Positions 16,906 to 24,780 of a stretch of DNA of 27,825 bases are shown piece by piece; positions within the stretch are counted from its first letter, which is position 1, and every line of letters begins with the position of its first letter. A model generated the notes under the pieces. The model was not told where the DNA came from. It worked only from the letters and a program-made list of their open reading frames with translations, and made no database searches. The stretch is from Bacillota bacterium (lineage in GTDB: Bacteria > Bacillota_E > JAJZYS01 > JAJYTV01), in assembly GCA_021845645.1 (NCBI GenBank), contig JAJZVM010000045.1, positions 1-27,825 of the forward strand. Direction: 5' to 3'. The translations under genes were made by a program, and so were the position numbers.

Positions 16906-17296
16906 TCAGGCGGATGGCGGCACTGCGCCTAAGCGGTGCGGCGTGGCGAGCGGCGCGATGGTGTCCGGTGACAGGACATGCAGGGCGACGAGCCCGAAGG
17001 CGAGCACCCGGGCCGTCTCAAAGAGCGGTGCGATCGGCTCCCCAAACCGACCGAGGCCGTAGAGGAAACCGTCGATCACGACAAGGCCGGCGAGCGCGAT
17101 CCCGAGCACCCGGATCTGGCCCTGGCCGGCGAGCAGGGTGGCGGCTGGGCCCGAACGACGCGCCGCGGCGTAAGCTACGAAAGCCAGCACCACCCGACCA
17201 TGAGGCCCGCGATGGCGGGCAGGTAACTCAGTGCGAACGATGCCCAAAAACACGCGGCACCCGCGACGAACGTCCGCTGCCGATCCGGTGCGTCGA
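16906..17296 (-). pseudogene. Small membrane protein split by a one-base frameshift
   Basis: Two frames join to give one protein of about 130 aa with three or four hydrophobic helices. The first frame reads TIDAPDRQRTFVAGAACFWA...LSYLPAIAGLMVG and then stops. The second continues VVLAFVAYAAARRSG...GIALAGLVVIDGFLYGLG to the stop at 16906. Adding one G to the GGG run near 17197-17200 joins them cleanly as LMVGVVLAFVAY, so a single-base loss in a G run explains the break. The N-terminal frame also lacks ATG, GTG or TTG. The well-spaced codon after GAAGGGG is ATC (17296). The gene is either dead or mis-sequenced. No family is recognised. Confidence 0.55.
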
Positions 17297-17356
17297 TGGT
17301 GAGGCCCCTTCAGGCCATGGCTTGGGCCGTTCGCGTCCGTATTCCGTCCGGACACC

Positions 17357-17599
17357 TCAGCTGGTGAAGTCCTGACTGTCCATCAGGTTGTCGAGGCCAG
17401 GCGAGTCGAAGTCGTCCGATGAGCTCGTGGTCTTGGAGATGAGCGGCTGTCCACGGCTCGCGCGCCAGAATGAGCTTGTAACCCCGAGCAGCAGCACAGC
17501 CTGCCACCAGTCCTTCGAGAGCGCCAGAGCGATGCAGAGCAATGCCGCCACCACGGCCAAGGTGCGGTAGATCCATGTGCGAGCTTTCAGCCGAGACAC
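17357..17599 (-). CDS. Small two-helix membrane protein, unknown function
   Basis: An 80-aa protein with a basic N-terminus, a hydrophobic hairpin (about residues 11-38: YRTLAVVAALLCIALALS, then WWQAVLLLGVTSSFW) and a polar, acidic, Ser-rich tail. GTG 17599 is the first standard start, but a GGAGGT ribosome site overlaps it. The CTG codon three positions later (17590) has ideal 7-nt spacing from that site. The gene lies upstream of the frameshifted membrane gene on the same strand with a 60-bp gap. I do not recognise a family. Clear membrane periodicity and the ribosome site support a real gene. Confidence 0.55.
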   Translation of the reverse strand: MSRLKARTWIYRTLAVVAALLCIALALSKDWWQAVLLLGVTSSFWRASRGQPLISKTTSSSDDFDSPGLDNLMDSQDFTS

Positions 17600-17891
17600 C
17601 TCCAGGTGGGTTCCCTGCCTTCATCAATAGCCAGTCCCGAGCGGCAAACAAGGGTCCCAGCCCAGAGTTGCCTAGGTCCCCCTGCCAAGGTGCGCGAGGA
17701 ACGCCTCGCTGAACCTGGCGCACGGTGTGGCCGTGAGTTCCGCGAACACGCGAAACGCCTATGGAGGACGTGGGTTTCAAGGGGTCAGAGGAGCAGGAAT
17801 CTAGAAAAGCACAACCTGCGCAGAACAGAGCGGATTTGTGTAGAGTGAAAGGGACGGAAGTGCAGCGTGACGGCACGGAGGTGAACCGGCC
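17600..17891. other. Intergenic region between divergent small genes
   Basis: No convincing gene. A GGAGGT ribosome site at 17877-17882 serves the thioredoxin-like gene. Local base composition from 17790 to 17860 is less GC-rich than the surroundings and probably contains the promoter, but no clear -35/-10 pair can be assigned. Confidence 0.4.
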
Positions 17892-18188
17892 ACGGACATC
17901 GAGATCGTCTACTTTGACGGTTGCCCGAACTGGAAGCTGGCCCACGAGCGGGTGCTGATGGCTCTCAACGCGACAGGCCATGCCGACGCCAAGGTGCGAC
18001 TCCATCTCGTGGAGAACCCCAGCGAGGCACTGGAGGCTGGCATGCACGGATCGCCGACGATCCTCGTGGACGGTATGGACCCCTTCCCGAATGCGCCGGA
18101 TGCCATCTGGTCATGCCGCATCTACCGGGGCGATTCCGGCTTCGAGGGCGCCCCGAGCGTGGCGGCGCTGGCTGCGCTGCTGCGATAG
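17892..18188 (+). CDS. Thioredoxin-like fold protein (single-Cys, GCPNW motif)
   Basis: About 98 aa, reading TDIEIVYFDGCPNWKLAHER, then PSEALEAGMHGSPTILVDGM, then DPFPNAP, SCRIYR and a short C-terminal helix. This matches small thioredoxin-like proteins often seen near mercury-resistance and sulfur genes: a beta strand, a Cys turn and the cis-Pro strand GSPTILVDG. The redox motif is CPNW, so the second Cys of CXXC is missing, as is usual in this group. The reading frame opens after TGA 17868-17870 and contains no ATG, GTG or TTG before the conserved first strand. The ribosome site GGAGGT at 17877-17882 is 9 nt before ACG 17892, where ATG would be expected. A GTG at 17952 would remove the motif. 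Function unknown beyond fold. Confidence 0.65.
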   Translation, partial: TDIEIVYFDGCPNWKLAHERVLMALNATGHADAKVRLHLVENPSEALEAGMHGSPTILVDGMDPFPNAPDAIWSCRIYRGDSGFEGAPSVAALAALLR

Positions 18189-18563
18189 ATCAACGCAACA
18201 GGCGAAGGCATACGCGCTGGCCGCCGGAGAAAAGGCGGCGATGTGTGGCATACTGACCTATGCCACGTTCGTCCAGGCCGCCCTGCCGGATTGGCCCGCA
18301 TGGTCCGCCTCAACGCCCGACGTATCCGCCGCGACGGATGATCCTCGCGCGCAAAGTCCTCACGCTTCACCTGCTGGACAAGCCTTCGGCCGTGGGCCGT
18401 CTCTACATAAAGCACGCCGGCGTGCTACACTAGGTGAAGAGTTCGGTAACCACGGGGCGTGGACGATTTCGTCCATGCCCCTAATGTTTGGATTCGCAGC
18501 CTTGTCGGCAACAGTTCCACATGGACGGGACTCTAGCCGTACCCTAGAGGGGACGTGGTCGAG
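18189..18563. other. Gene-free region with palindrome, upstream of flavoprotein
   Basis: This 375-bp stretch has no convincing gene; open frames here have no recognisable protein character. It holds a perfect 16-bp palindrome AGCACGCCGGCGTGCT at 18411-18426. Complementary 8-mers CTTCACCT (18365-18372) and AGGTGAAG (18432-18439) flank it. TACACT at 18426-18431 could be a -10 element beside the palindrome. The arrangement suggests an operator-promoter for the flavoprotein gene, or a structured leader. Confidence 0.4.
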
Positions 18564-20048
18564 ATGCCGTACCTGCGGATTAGCATGGACAGAGTGGGCT
18601 GCACTGCCCCTTCCGCATCTGGGTGGCCAGCTATCATCCAGGGTGGAATGGGTGTTGCCGTTTCGCATTGGCCTCTCGCTCGCGCGGTAGCCTTGGCGGG
18701 ACAACTCGGGGTGGTGTCAGGAACCGGTATCGACACCGTCGTGGTGAGGCGCATGCAGGATGGCGACATCGGCGGGCACGTCCGCCGAGCCCTCGCAGCC
18801 AGCCCGTGGTCCGCGCTTGCCGAGCAGTTCGTGGCGCGTTACTTCTGCCCGGAGGGACGCGCAGAAGGTCAGCCCTACGCCAGACTGCCCATGTGGACGC
18901 TCAAGTCGAACCAGTGGCGCAAGGCGGTCGCGATGCTGTCGGGATACGTCGAGGTATGGCTGGCAAAGCATGGCCACAGGGGGCGTGTCGGGATCAACCT
19001 GCTGACCAAGGTCCCTCTGCCAAACCTTGCCATACTGTACGGCGCGATGCATGCCGGCGTCGATGTTGTGCTGATGGGAGCCGGAATCCCGCGGGACATC
19101 CCGGGAGCCCTCGACCGCATGGCGATGAATGAACCGGCAGCGCTGAAGATGGATGTCGCCGGTGCGCGTGGCGGGGACCCGGAGCAGTGGATGCGCTTTG
19201 AGCCAGCCGCCTTCGAGTCCTCCGCGCGGTATCCTTTGGCCCGTCCAGCGTTTTTCCCGATCGTGGCCGCGCACAGTCTGGCGAACATGATGGCCAAGAA
19301 GGCAAACGGCTCGATCCAGGGTTTCGTGATCGAGGGGCCGATAGCCGGCGGTCACAACGCTCCACCGCGCGGGCCGGAACATCTCGATGAGACAGGCCAG
19401 CCGGTCTATGGTGAGCGCGACGTCGTCGACCTTGACGAGGTTGCGAAGCTTGGCTATCCGTATTGGCTCGCCGGCGGGTTCGGCGTTCGCGGTGGCGTTG
19501 CGCTGGCACAGGAGATGGGCGCGGCGGGAGTTCAGGTAGGCACGCTCTTCGCATTCTGCGAGGAGTCCGGGTTGTCGGCCGATCTGCGCCGGCAAGTCAG
19601 ATCCAAGGTCAAAGAGGGAGAGATCTCCGTTCGCACCGACCCGCTCGCCTCGCCGACCGGATTTCCGTTCAAGGTCGTGGAGCTGGCGCAGACGCTCTCG
19701 CAAGCCGAAGTGTACACGGAGCGCCGCCGCGTTTGCGATTTAGGGTACCTGCGCGAGACGTACCGCCAGGAAAGTGGGCGTATCGGCTATCGCTGTCCAG
19801 CGGAGCCCGTCGCCGACTACGTGGCGAAGGGCGGAACCGCTGCGCAAACGGAAGGGCGCAAGTGCCTTTGCAACGGTCTGATGGCATCGGCAGGTGTTCC
19901 GCAGCGACAGAAGGACCAAACGCTGGAGCCACCGATCATCACGAGCGGCGACGAGATCCTGCGCATCCGCGAACTGCTCGGGGACCGTGACGCGTATTCG
20001 GCGCAGGATGTCATCGACTACCTCCTGGAACGACCGAGGGACGACTGA
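18564..20048 (+). CDS. Nitronate monooxygenase-like FMN oxidoreductase
   Basis: A 494-aa TIM-barrel flavoprotein of the 2-nitropropane dioxygenase/nitronate monooxygenase superfamily, also related to the PfaD-like enoyl reductases. Typical pieces are PAIIQGGMGVAVSHWPLARA at the N-terminus, GQLGVVSGTGID, VGINLLTKVPLPN, GFVIEGPIAGGHNAPPRG (FMN phosphate site and the His region), YWLAGGFGVRGGVALA and GAAGVQVGTLFAFCEESGL. It is longer than classical ~330-aa enzymes, with an extra C-terminal Cys-containing region (VCDLGYLRETY, RKCLCNGL). ATG 18564 lies about 10 nt after GAGGGGA; GTG 18555 and ATG 18585 are alternatives. Likely uses FMN with O2 or NAD(P)H; the substrate is unknown. Confidence 0.85.
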   Translation: MPYLRISMDRVGCTAPSASGWPAIIQGGMGVAVSHWPLARAVALAGQLGVVSGTGIDTVVVRRMQDGDIGGHVRRALAASPWSALAEQFVARYFCPEGRAEGQPYARLPMWTLKSNQWRKAVAMLSGYVEVWLAKHGHRGRVGINLLTKVPLPNLAILYGAMHAGVDVVLMGAGIPRDIPGALDRMAMNEPAALKMDVAGARGGDPEQWMRFEPAAFESSARYPLARPAFFPIVAAHSLANMMAKKANGSIQGFVIEGPIAGGHNAPPRGPEHLDETGQPVYGERDVVDLDEVAKLGYPYWLAGGFGVRGGVALAQEMGAAGVQVGTLFAFCEESGLSADLRRQVRSKVKEGEISVRTDPLASPTGFPFKVVELAQTLSQAEVYTERRRVCDLGYLRETYRQESGRIGYRCPAEPVADYVAKGGTAAQTEGRKCLCNGLMASAGVPQRQKDQTLEPPIITSGDEILRIRELLGDRDAYSAQDVIDYLLERPRDD

Positions 20049-20338
20049 ACTCGGTCCAAACCCCGCAGGCGAAGGACTGAGGGCAGTGCGCCTCTTCAGC
20101 GCGCCCGTGCACTGGCAGGAGGCGGCTGTCGCAGATTTGTGGGGCGCCGGGATGCGCGGCACAACGGCGCGGATCGCCCGGGCGCACGTCGCTGGAACAA
20201 TTTGCCTTCCGGTTTTACTTGCGTTGGCTCCCAACGACGTGGTACCATCAGTCTGTCGTGTAGGGACTGTTATGGATCCTCCAGCTGAAAAGCGGATGCC
20301 TCCGTGCACTTCCAGACGAACGTTCCTAAGAGGGGTGC
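20049..20338 (+). promoter_or_regulatory. Leader and promoter region of the RRM gene
   Basis: The 290 bp between the flavoprotein and the RRM gene hold no gene. A candidate promoter has TTGCGT at 20219-20224, an 18-nt spacer and TACCAT at 20243-20248. This would leave an untranslated leader of about 80 nt, a length common in cold-induced RNA-binding protein genes. AAGAGGGG just before ATG 20339 is the ribosome site. Confidence 0.4.
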
Positions 20339-20611
20339 ATGGAGTTGCAGAAGACCATCTACGTTGGTAACCTTCCGTGGTCGGTTACAAACGAGGACTT
20401 GGAGAAGACTGTTTCACAGTACGCTGAAGTCCTGACGGCTCGGATCGCCACCGACCGCGAGACCGGCCGCTCACGCGGGTTCGGTTTCGTTGAGGTTCCG
20501 GCTGACAAGGCCGAGGCCGTCATCGAGGCGCTAAACGGTTCGACTTGGGAGGACCGCCAGTTGACCGTCAACGAGGCGCGTCCGCGCGAAGAGCGCCCTC
20601 GTCGCTACTAA
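20339..20611 (+). CDS. Small RRM-domain RNA-binding protein
   Basis: A 90-aa protein made of one RNA recognition motif. RNP2 is IYVGNL (residues 7-12) and RNP1 is RGFGFVEV (46-53), with the expected aromatic residues for stacking on RNA bases. The short basic tail EARPREERPRRY matches bacterial single-RRM proteins of cyanobacterial Rbp type, which are often cold- or stress-induced and bind RNA in the cytoplasm. ATG 20339 follows AAGAGGGG. It is monocistronic: its own upstream region and a strong terminator 14 nt after the stop. Codon use is slightly less GC-rich than neighbours, as expected for a highly expressed gene. Confidence 0.95.
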   Translation: MELQKTIYVGNLPWSVTNEDLEKTVSQYAEVLTARIATDRETGRSRGFGFVEVPADKAEAVIEALNGSTWEDRQLTVNEARPREERPRRY

Positions 20612-20625
20612 GAACTAAGCCGGGA

Positions 20626-20667
20626 GAACCGGGATCGGCGTTTTCGCCGGTCCCGGTTCCTCGTTTT
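20626..20667 (+). terminator. Rho-independent terminator of the RRM gene
   Basis: A 15-bp stem (one T-G wobble), arms 20626-20640 and 20645-20659, with loop TTTT. It is followed by TCG and a T5 tract at 20663-20667. This is a textbook terminator 14 nt after the stop codon. Confidence 0.93.
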
Positions 20668-20901
20668 TCTGCGCTTTCGGGGTAGACATGGCGGGCGTGC
20701 GCTACCGGGCTGCGGCGCGCACGACAACTTGCCAAGCTGACCCTGACCTGGCCCGGTTGGGTCCTTTTTCGCCTGAACCTTCAATCGTGTATTGAAGCGC
20801 GACAGGTCATGGGTGTCGAATGCTGGTGGACCGCAACGTTGTATGGTGTACTAGACTCGGGTCATTCGACCGATGACCATGTCGAAAGTGTGGGTTAGCG
20901 C
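20668..20901 (+). other. Intergenic region before the DprE-like operon
   Basis: 234 bp without a gene. A 7-bp perfect hairpin CTTCAAT/ATTGAAG with loop CGTGT is at 20779-20797. A T5 run at 20765-20769 may be a minor second terminator. The relatively A/T-rich stretch near 20835-20865 (GTTGTATGGTGTACTAGACT) is the likeliest promoter zone for the following operon, but hexamers are not clear enough to assign. Confidence 0.35.
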
Positions 20902-22647
20902 TTGTCGTCTCACCGCGCAGGCTCCAGCCGCAGTATTGGCCCCGCGCGCAGGCGGCGGATCCGCCCGCTGCGCTTAATCGGGGTGGTTCTTGTTGCCTTG
21001 GCGATCGTCGCAGCGCTTACCGTGCACCCGACCCCGGCATTGCATGCGGTGCACCGGGCCGACCCGCGTCTCGCCGCCAGCGTCGCCAGATCGTTGCGAC
21101 CGCACCTTTCGGTGCTGCGGGATGCATCCGGGGCGCTCGACGTCTTCAGCCTCTCGCCTGGAGCCTGGCCGGATTCGGTCCTCGTGGACGGGTATCGGCC
21201 GGGGCAGGTTCCGCGGGTCTATCGTGCCGGACTTGCCTGGTCGGGCGGGGAACTGAGCGCCGCAAGCCTCGGCAAGCCACTGGCGAGTTCGATTGCGTCC
21301 GCGGGCGACTACGACCTGGGCTGCGCAGGAAGTTTCGTCTTCTACGCCACGGCGGTTTCCGGCCAGTTCCAAACGATCAGCGTCCTGCGCGACTCCCTGT
21401 CGCAACGCTGGCTCTTCGCTCTGCCTTCACCCGCAGCGAAGGTCCAACTGACGGAAGCGGGCGGCGTGCTCGGCGTCAGGTACCTCATCAGTGGTAGTTG
21501 GGGCAGCGCAAAGATCGCGCTCGCTTCCTCCGGACCGCATGTCGTCTCCGGCGGACTTGCCCGTGTCTCCACGGGGCAAAACCACAACTCCCTCTTCATC
21601 CAGGTCGTCGAAGGCGTGCGCCAATACCTCGGATCCGCGGTGGTCGCCACGGCCGAGAACGTCTTCTACCAGTTTTCGGACGCCTTGCAAAGGCTGTTCT
21701 ACCATGCTGCGGGTCTCAAGCCGCAGACACCGTCCATGGCGACATCCACCGGGCCGAAGCCGCGCATTGGCGGGGCGCAACTCGGAGACCTGCCGCACGA
21801 CATCGTGCCCTCCGGATGGCCGAAATCGCCAGGAGAAGGCGTGTGGACTCCGGTCGGTCCCGTGGTCGGCGGTGCCCCTGCGATGGAGGAGACGTTTCTC
21901 CATCCGGATCCGCAGCGCCCGTGGGCGACGGCGTACCTGGTCTGGATCAACCCCGCCGCTTTGCGCCTGCACTACGTGGCGGGCACCGAGGAGCCCACCT
22001 CCCTTTCGGGCATCCATGGAACCGGTCTCCTGCCGTCCGGTCCCGCAGCGGCATCCGTGGTTGCCGCCTTCAACTCCGGGTTCAAGAGCGACACCGTCTA
22101 CAATGGCCAGGAATTCAAGACAACGTTCGGCGCTATGGTGGACGGTGAGTTGTACTCGCCGCCCGTCAGAGGCATCGCAACCCTCGCGATCTACAAGAAC
22201 GGCCGCGTGGCGCTCGGAGCCTGGGGCACGCGGAGCGTCCCGCAGGCCGGGTTGCTGTCATACAGGCAGAACCTGCCCCTGATCGTCGAGAACGGAGAGC
22301 TCAACCCTCTGATCAACGATGCCAGTGCGTGGGGCATCGTGGTTGGGAACTCGACGTACGTCTGGCGCTCCGGCATCGGCATCACGCAGCGTGGCGATCT
22401 GGTCTACGTCGGGGGAGGGCCGCTTTCCGTCAGCACGCTTGCGCAGTCGCTGCAGGCGGCGGGCGCGGTGCGCGCCATGCAGCTCGACATCAACTCGTAT
22501 TGGGTCACGTTCAACTTCTACCACTGGGTGGGGAGCGGCAGTGCGGGATACCTGGCTGGGGAGAAGCTCGCCTCGGCCATGACCAGACCGGCTGATCGCT
22601 ATCTCTCCCCGGACACGAGGGACTTCTTCTACCTGACAAGGCCCTAG
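20902..22647 (+). CDS. Membrane-anchored phosphodiester glycosidase (NAGPA domain)
   Basis: A 581-aa protein. An Arg-rich N-terminus (RRRRIRPLR) precedes one hydrophobic helix (about residues 24-41), giving an uncleaved anchor or signal, so the rest is outside the cytoplasm. The C-terminal ~200 residues are the NAGPA/DUF2233 phosphodiester glycosidase fold: AAFNSGF near 388, TFGAMVDGELYSPP, IVENGELN, GITQRGDLVYVGGGPLS near 500 and AMQLDINSYW near 527. Relatives remove sugar-1-phosphate groups from phosphodiesters. The middle ~300 residues have no family I can name. The start is TTG 20902 directly after an in-frame TAG; its ribosome site is poor. It is 47 nt upstream of the DprE1-like gene and probably co-transcribed, pointing to a role in a surface glycan or its lipid carrier. 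Confidence 0.82.
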   Translation: MSSHRAGSSRSIGPARRRRIRPLRLIGVVLVALAIVAALTVHPTPALHAVHRADPRLAASVARSLRPHLSVLRDASGALDVFSLSPGAWPDSVLVDGYRPGQVPRVYRAGLAWSGGELSAASLGKPLASSIASAGDYDLGCAGSFVFYATAVSGQFQTISVLRDSLSQRWLFALPSPAAKVQLTEAGGVLGVRYLISGSWGSAKIALASSGPHVVSGGLARVSTGQNHNSLFIQVVEGVRQYLGSAVVATAENVFYQFSDALQRLFYHAAGLKPQTPSMATSTGPKPRIGGAQLGDLPHDIVPSGWPKSPGEGVWTPVGPVVGGAPAMEETFLHPDPQRPWATAYLVWINPAALRLHYVAGTEEPTSLSGIHGTGLLPSGPAAASVVAAFNSGFKSDTVYNGQEFKTTFGAMVDGELYSPPVRGIATLAIYKNGRVALGAWGTRSVPQAGLLSYRQNLPLIVENGELNPLINDASAWGIVVGNSTYVWRSGIGITQRGDLVYVGGGPLSVSTLAQSLQAAGAVRAMQLDINSYWVTFNFYHWVGSGSAGYLAGEKLASAMTRPADRYLSPDTRDFFYLTRP

Positions 22648-22693
22648 GGCCGCGGATCCGGGCGCGAACTACGCAAGACAGGTGGGCGGCTGG

Positions 22694-24028
22694 ATGGGCA
22701 AGCAGATCGAGGTCGCGGGCTGGGGCCATCAGATGCGCGTCGCTGCGGATGTCGAGCGCCCTGAGACGGTGCGCGCGCTCGAGTCCTCATGCCATGGGCA
22801 AGGCATTGCGCGTGGGCTTGGCCGCAGCTACGGCGATGCAGCGATCGCGCCGGAGCGGGTCTGGATGATGACGCGGCTAAACCGCATGCTGTCCTTTCGC
22901 GACGGTGTTCTGACGGCCGAGGCCGGTACAAGTCTTGGCGACATACTGCGCGTGTTTCTCCCCCGCGGCTACACACTTCCCGTCACGCCCGGCACGCAGT
23001 GGGTCACCCTGGGCGGCGCCGTCGCCGCGGACGTGCACGGGAAGAATCACCACACCGCAGGCACCTTCTCCCGGTACGTCGAGGAGATCACGCTCTGCAC
23101 GGCAGACGGCGAAATGCGCCGGATCGGTCCCGGGCGCGACCCGGATCTCTTCTGGGCCACGGTAGGAGGCATGGGGCTCACCGGTCTCATCCTGGAGGTC
23201 TCGCTGCGTTTGCAGGCGATCGAGACCGGTTACATCTCCGTTGACTACTTCCGAACGAGGGACCTGGAGGAGACGCTCAACTGGTTCTCCGTGCACGATG
23301 CGTCGTACCCCTTCACGGTGGCATGGCTGGACTGCCTGGCATCCGGACGATCGCTCGGGCGAGCGGTCTTGATGGGCGGGCGGCCGACCGAGCGCGCGGA
23401 ACTTTCGGGTCGCCAGCCGGCCTTCCCGATGCCGCACCGGACCCTCCGCATGCCGTTCTCGCTACCATCGGGCATGCTCAGCAGGAGCGTGGGCGTCGCC
23501 TTCAACGCCGCCTACTACGGTGTCCACCGGCCAGGCGCCCAGCAAATCGAGCCGTGGTGGAAGTTCTTCTATCCGCTCGACGTGGTGGACGACTGGCACC
23601 GGCTTTATGGGCGGCGGGGTTTCGCCCAGTACCAGGCGGTCTTCCCGGCTGAGGTCGGGGCGCAAGAGCTCGCCGCTTTGCTCGGGCGTATCCAGAATGC
23701 GCGCCACCCGAACTTCCTCGGGGTGCTCAAGCGGATGGGCCCCAGTTCCCCCGGCATGCTGTCGTTCCCGCGGGCTGGACTTACGCTTGCTCTGGACCTG
23801 CCCATGCAGGGAGAAGGCACGTCGCGGCTGTTCAGGGAGCTGTACGCGCAGACGGCGGATCTCGGTGGGCGCGCCTACCTCGCAAAGGACAGCTTTCTTA
23901 CGCCAGACCTCCTGCAGCGCATGTACCCGCGCCTTTCGGAATTTCGCGCGGTGAAGAAGCGGGTGGATCCCGCGGGGCGCTGGCGTTCCGCGCTTGCCTT
24001 GCGCCTCGGATTGGCAGGTGGATCGTGA
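22694..24028 (+). CDS. dprE1: DprE1-like FAD-dependent oxidase
   Basis: Resembles decaprenylphosphoryl-beta-D-ribose 2'-oxidase, which with DprE2 epimerises DPR to DPA, the arabinose donor. 444 aa; the Mycobacterium enzyme is 461 aa. FAD-domain motifs are ARGLGRSYGD (39-48), TPGTQWVTLGGAVAADVHGK (98-117) with HGKNHH (115-120), and FWATVGGMGLTGLI. The substrate domain has AYYGVH, FFYPLDVVDDW, FAQYQAVFP and YLAKDS with the catalytic-region Lys at about 398. The cysteine that benzothiazinones attack in mycobacteria (Cys387) aligns with Ala366 here (LTLALDLP in place of NICVDFP). ATG 22694 is preferred; GTG 22682 is possible. The stop overlaps the reductase start (TGATG). Confidence 0.88.
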   Translation: MGKQIEVAGWGHQMRVAADVERPETVRALESSCHGQGIARGLGRSYGDAAIAPERVWMMTRLNRMLSFRDGVLTAEAGTSLGDILRVFLPRGYTLPVTPGTQWVTLGGAVAADVHGKNHHTAGTFSRYVEEITLCTADGEMRRIGPGRDPDLFWATVGGMGLTGLILEVSLRLQAIETGYISVDYFRTRDLEETLNWFSVHDASYPFTVAWLDCLASGRSLGRAVLMGGRPTERAELSGRQPAFPMPHRTLRMPFSLPSGMLSRSVGVAFNAAYYGVHRPGAQQIEPWWKFFYPLDVVDDWHRLYGRRGFAQYQAVFPAEVGAQELAALLGRIQNARHPNFLGVLKRMGPSSPGMLSFPRAGLTLALDLPMQGEGTSRLFRELYAQTADLGGRAYLAKDSFLTPDLLQRMYPRLSEFRAVKKRVDPAGRWRSALALRLGLAGGS

Positions 24029-24756
24029 TGGCCAACGGCGTGCTGGTGCTCGGGGCCACGTCCACCATCGCCCGCGCGCTCTCGGCTCGCTGGGCACGCG
24101 ACGGCGTGCCTCTGCACTTAGTCGGGCGCGATACCCCGGAGCTTGAGCGCATTGCCCAAGACCTTCGGATCCGCTACGGCAGCGATGTTTCGGTGCTCGG
24201 ATGCGACATCGCGGCGGGCGACTTTCCGCAGGCAACCGTGACGGCGATGGGCCAGCATGCGCCACTGCGGGGCATCGTCTGGGCGTTTGGGACGATGGTC
24301 GCCGCGGCCGGTGCCGCCGACGCACAGAGCCTGCGGGCCGGCGCGTGGGTGAATTTCGGCGCGGCCCCGCCGTTGATCGAGGCACTTTTGCCCCTCGTTG
24401 ACCGCCAGGGTTTCATCGCGTTTCTTTCCTCGGTCGCGGGAGACCGCGGCAGGCAGTCCAACTACGTCTACGGCGCGGCGAAGGCGGCGCTTTCCGTCTA
24501 TGGGCTGGGCCTGCGCCACAGGCTTCGTGGCGCGGGACCCAGCGTGACAGTCCTAAAGCTCGGCGTCGTCGACACGCGGATGAGTTGGGGGATGGGGGTA
24601 CCCGGAGGCGCCGCGGACCCCGAGGCCGTCGCGGCTGAGGTGCAGCGGGCGATTGGGGCCGGTAAGGCAGTGGCCTACGTACCTCGCCGCTGGGCCCTGG
24701 TGATGGCGGTCATCCGCCATCTGCCGGAGCCGCTGTTCAATCTGCTTCGCATTTAA
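24028..24756 (+). CDS. dprE2: DprE2-like short-chain dehydrogenase/reductase
   Basis: A 242-aa SDR that likely reduces the 2'-keto intermediate made by the DprE1-like enzyme, using NAD(P)H. The nucleotide loop is VLGATSTIARALS (7-19), the GATSxIA form typical of DprE2 rather than GxxxGxG. The catalytic set is SSVAGDRGRQSNYVYGAAKA with Ser135, Tyr148 and Lys152; the SSVAGxRxRxSNxVYG string is characteristic of the DprE2 group. VVDTRMSWGM follows. A hydrophobic C-terminal helix (RWALVMAVIRHLPEPLFNLL) may contact the membrane or DprE1. ATG 24028 shares its A with the upstream TGA; GTG 24025 is an alternative. Tight coupling to the oxidase supports joint function. Confidence 0.88.
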   Translation: MANGVLVLGATSTIARALSARWARDGVPLHLVGRDTPELERIAQDLRIRYGSDVSVLGCDIAAGDFPQATVTAMGQHAPLRGIVWAFGTMVAAAGAADAQSLRAGAWVNFGAAPPLIEALLPLVDRQGFIAFLSSVAGDRGRQSNYVYGAAKAALSVYGLGLRHRLRGAGPSVTVLKLGVVDTRMSWGMGVPGGAADPEAVAAEVQRAIGAGKAVAYVPRRWALVMAVIRHLPEPLFNLLRI

Positions 24757-24780
24757 GGCCCTCGTCTGGAGGTTTCGCGG

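Noticed and set aside
17310..18047. 245-codon minus-strand frame ending DGIRTRTAQAMA
   Set aside because: No family pattern or ribosome site; it overlaps two better-supported genes and is likely spurious.
17600..18560. tRNA or attachment site in the region of damaged small genes
   Set aside because: I looked for T-arm GTTCRANTC and acceptor pairing and found no cloverleaf.
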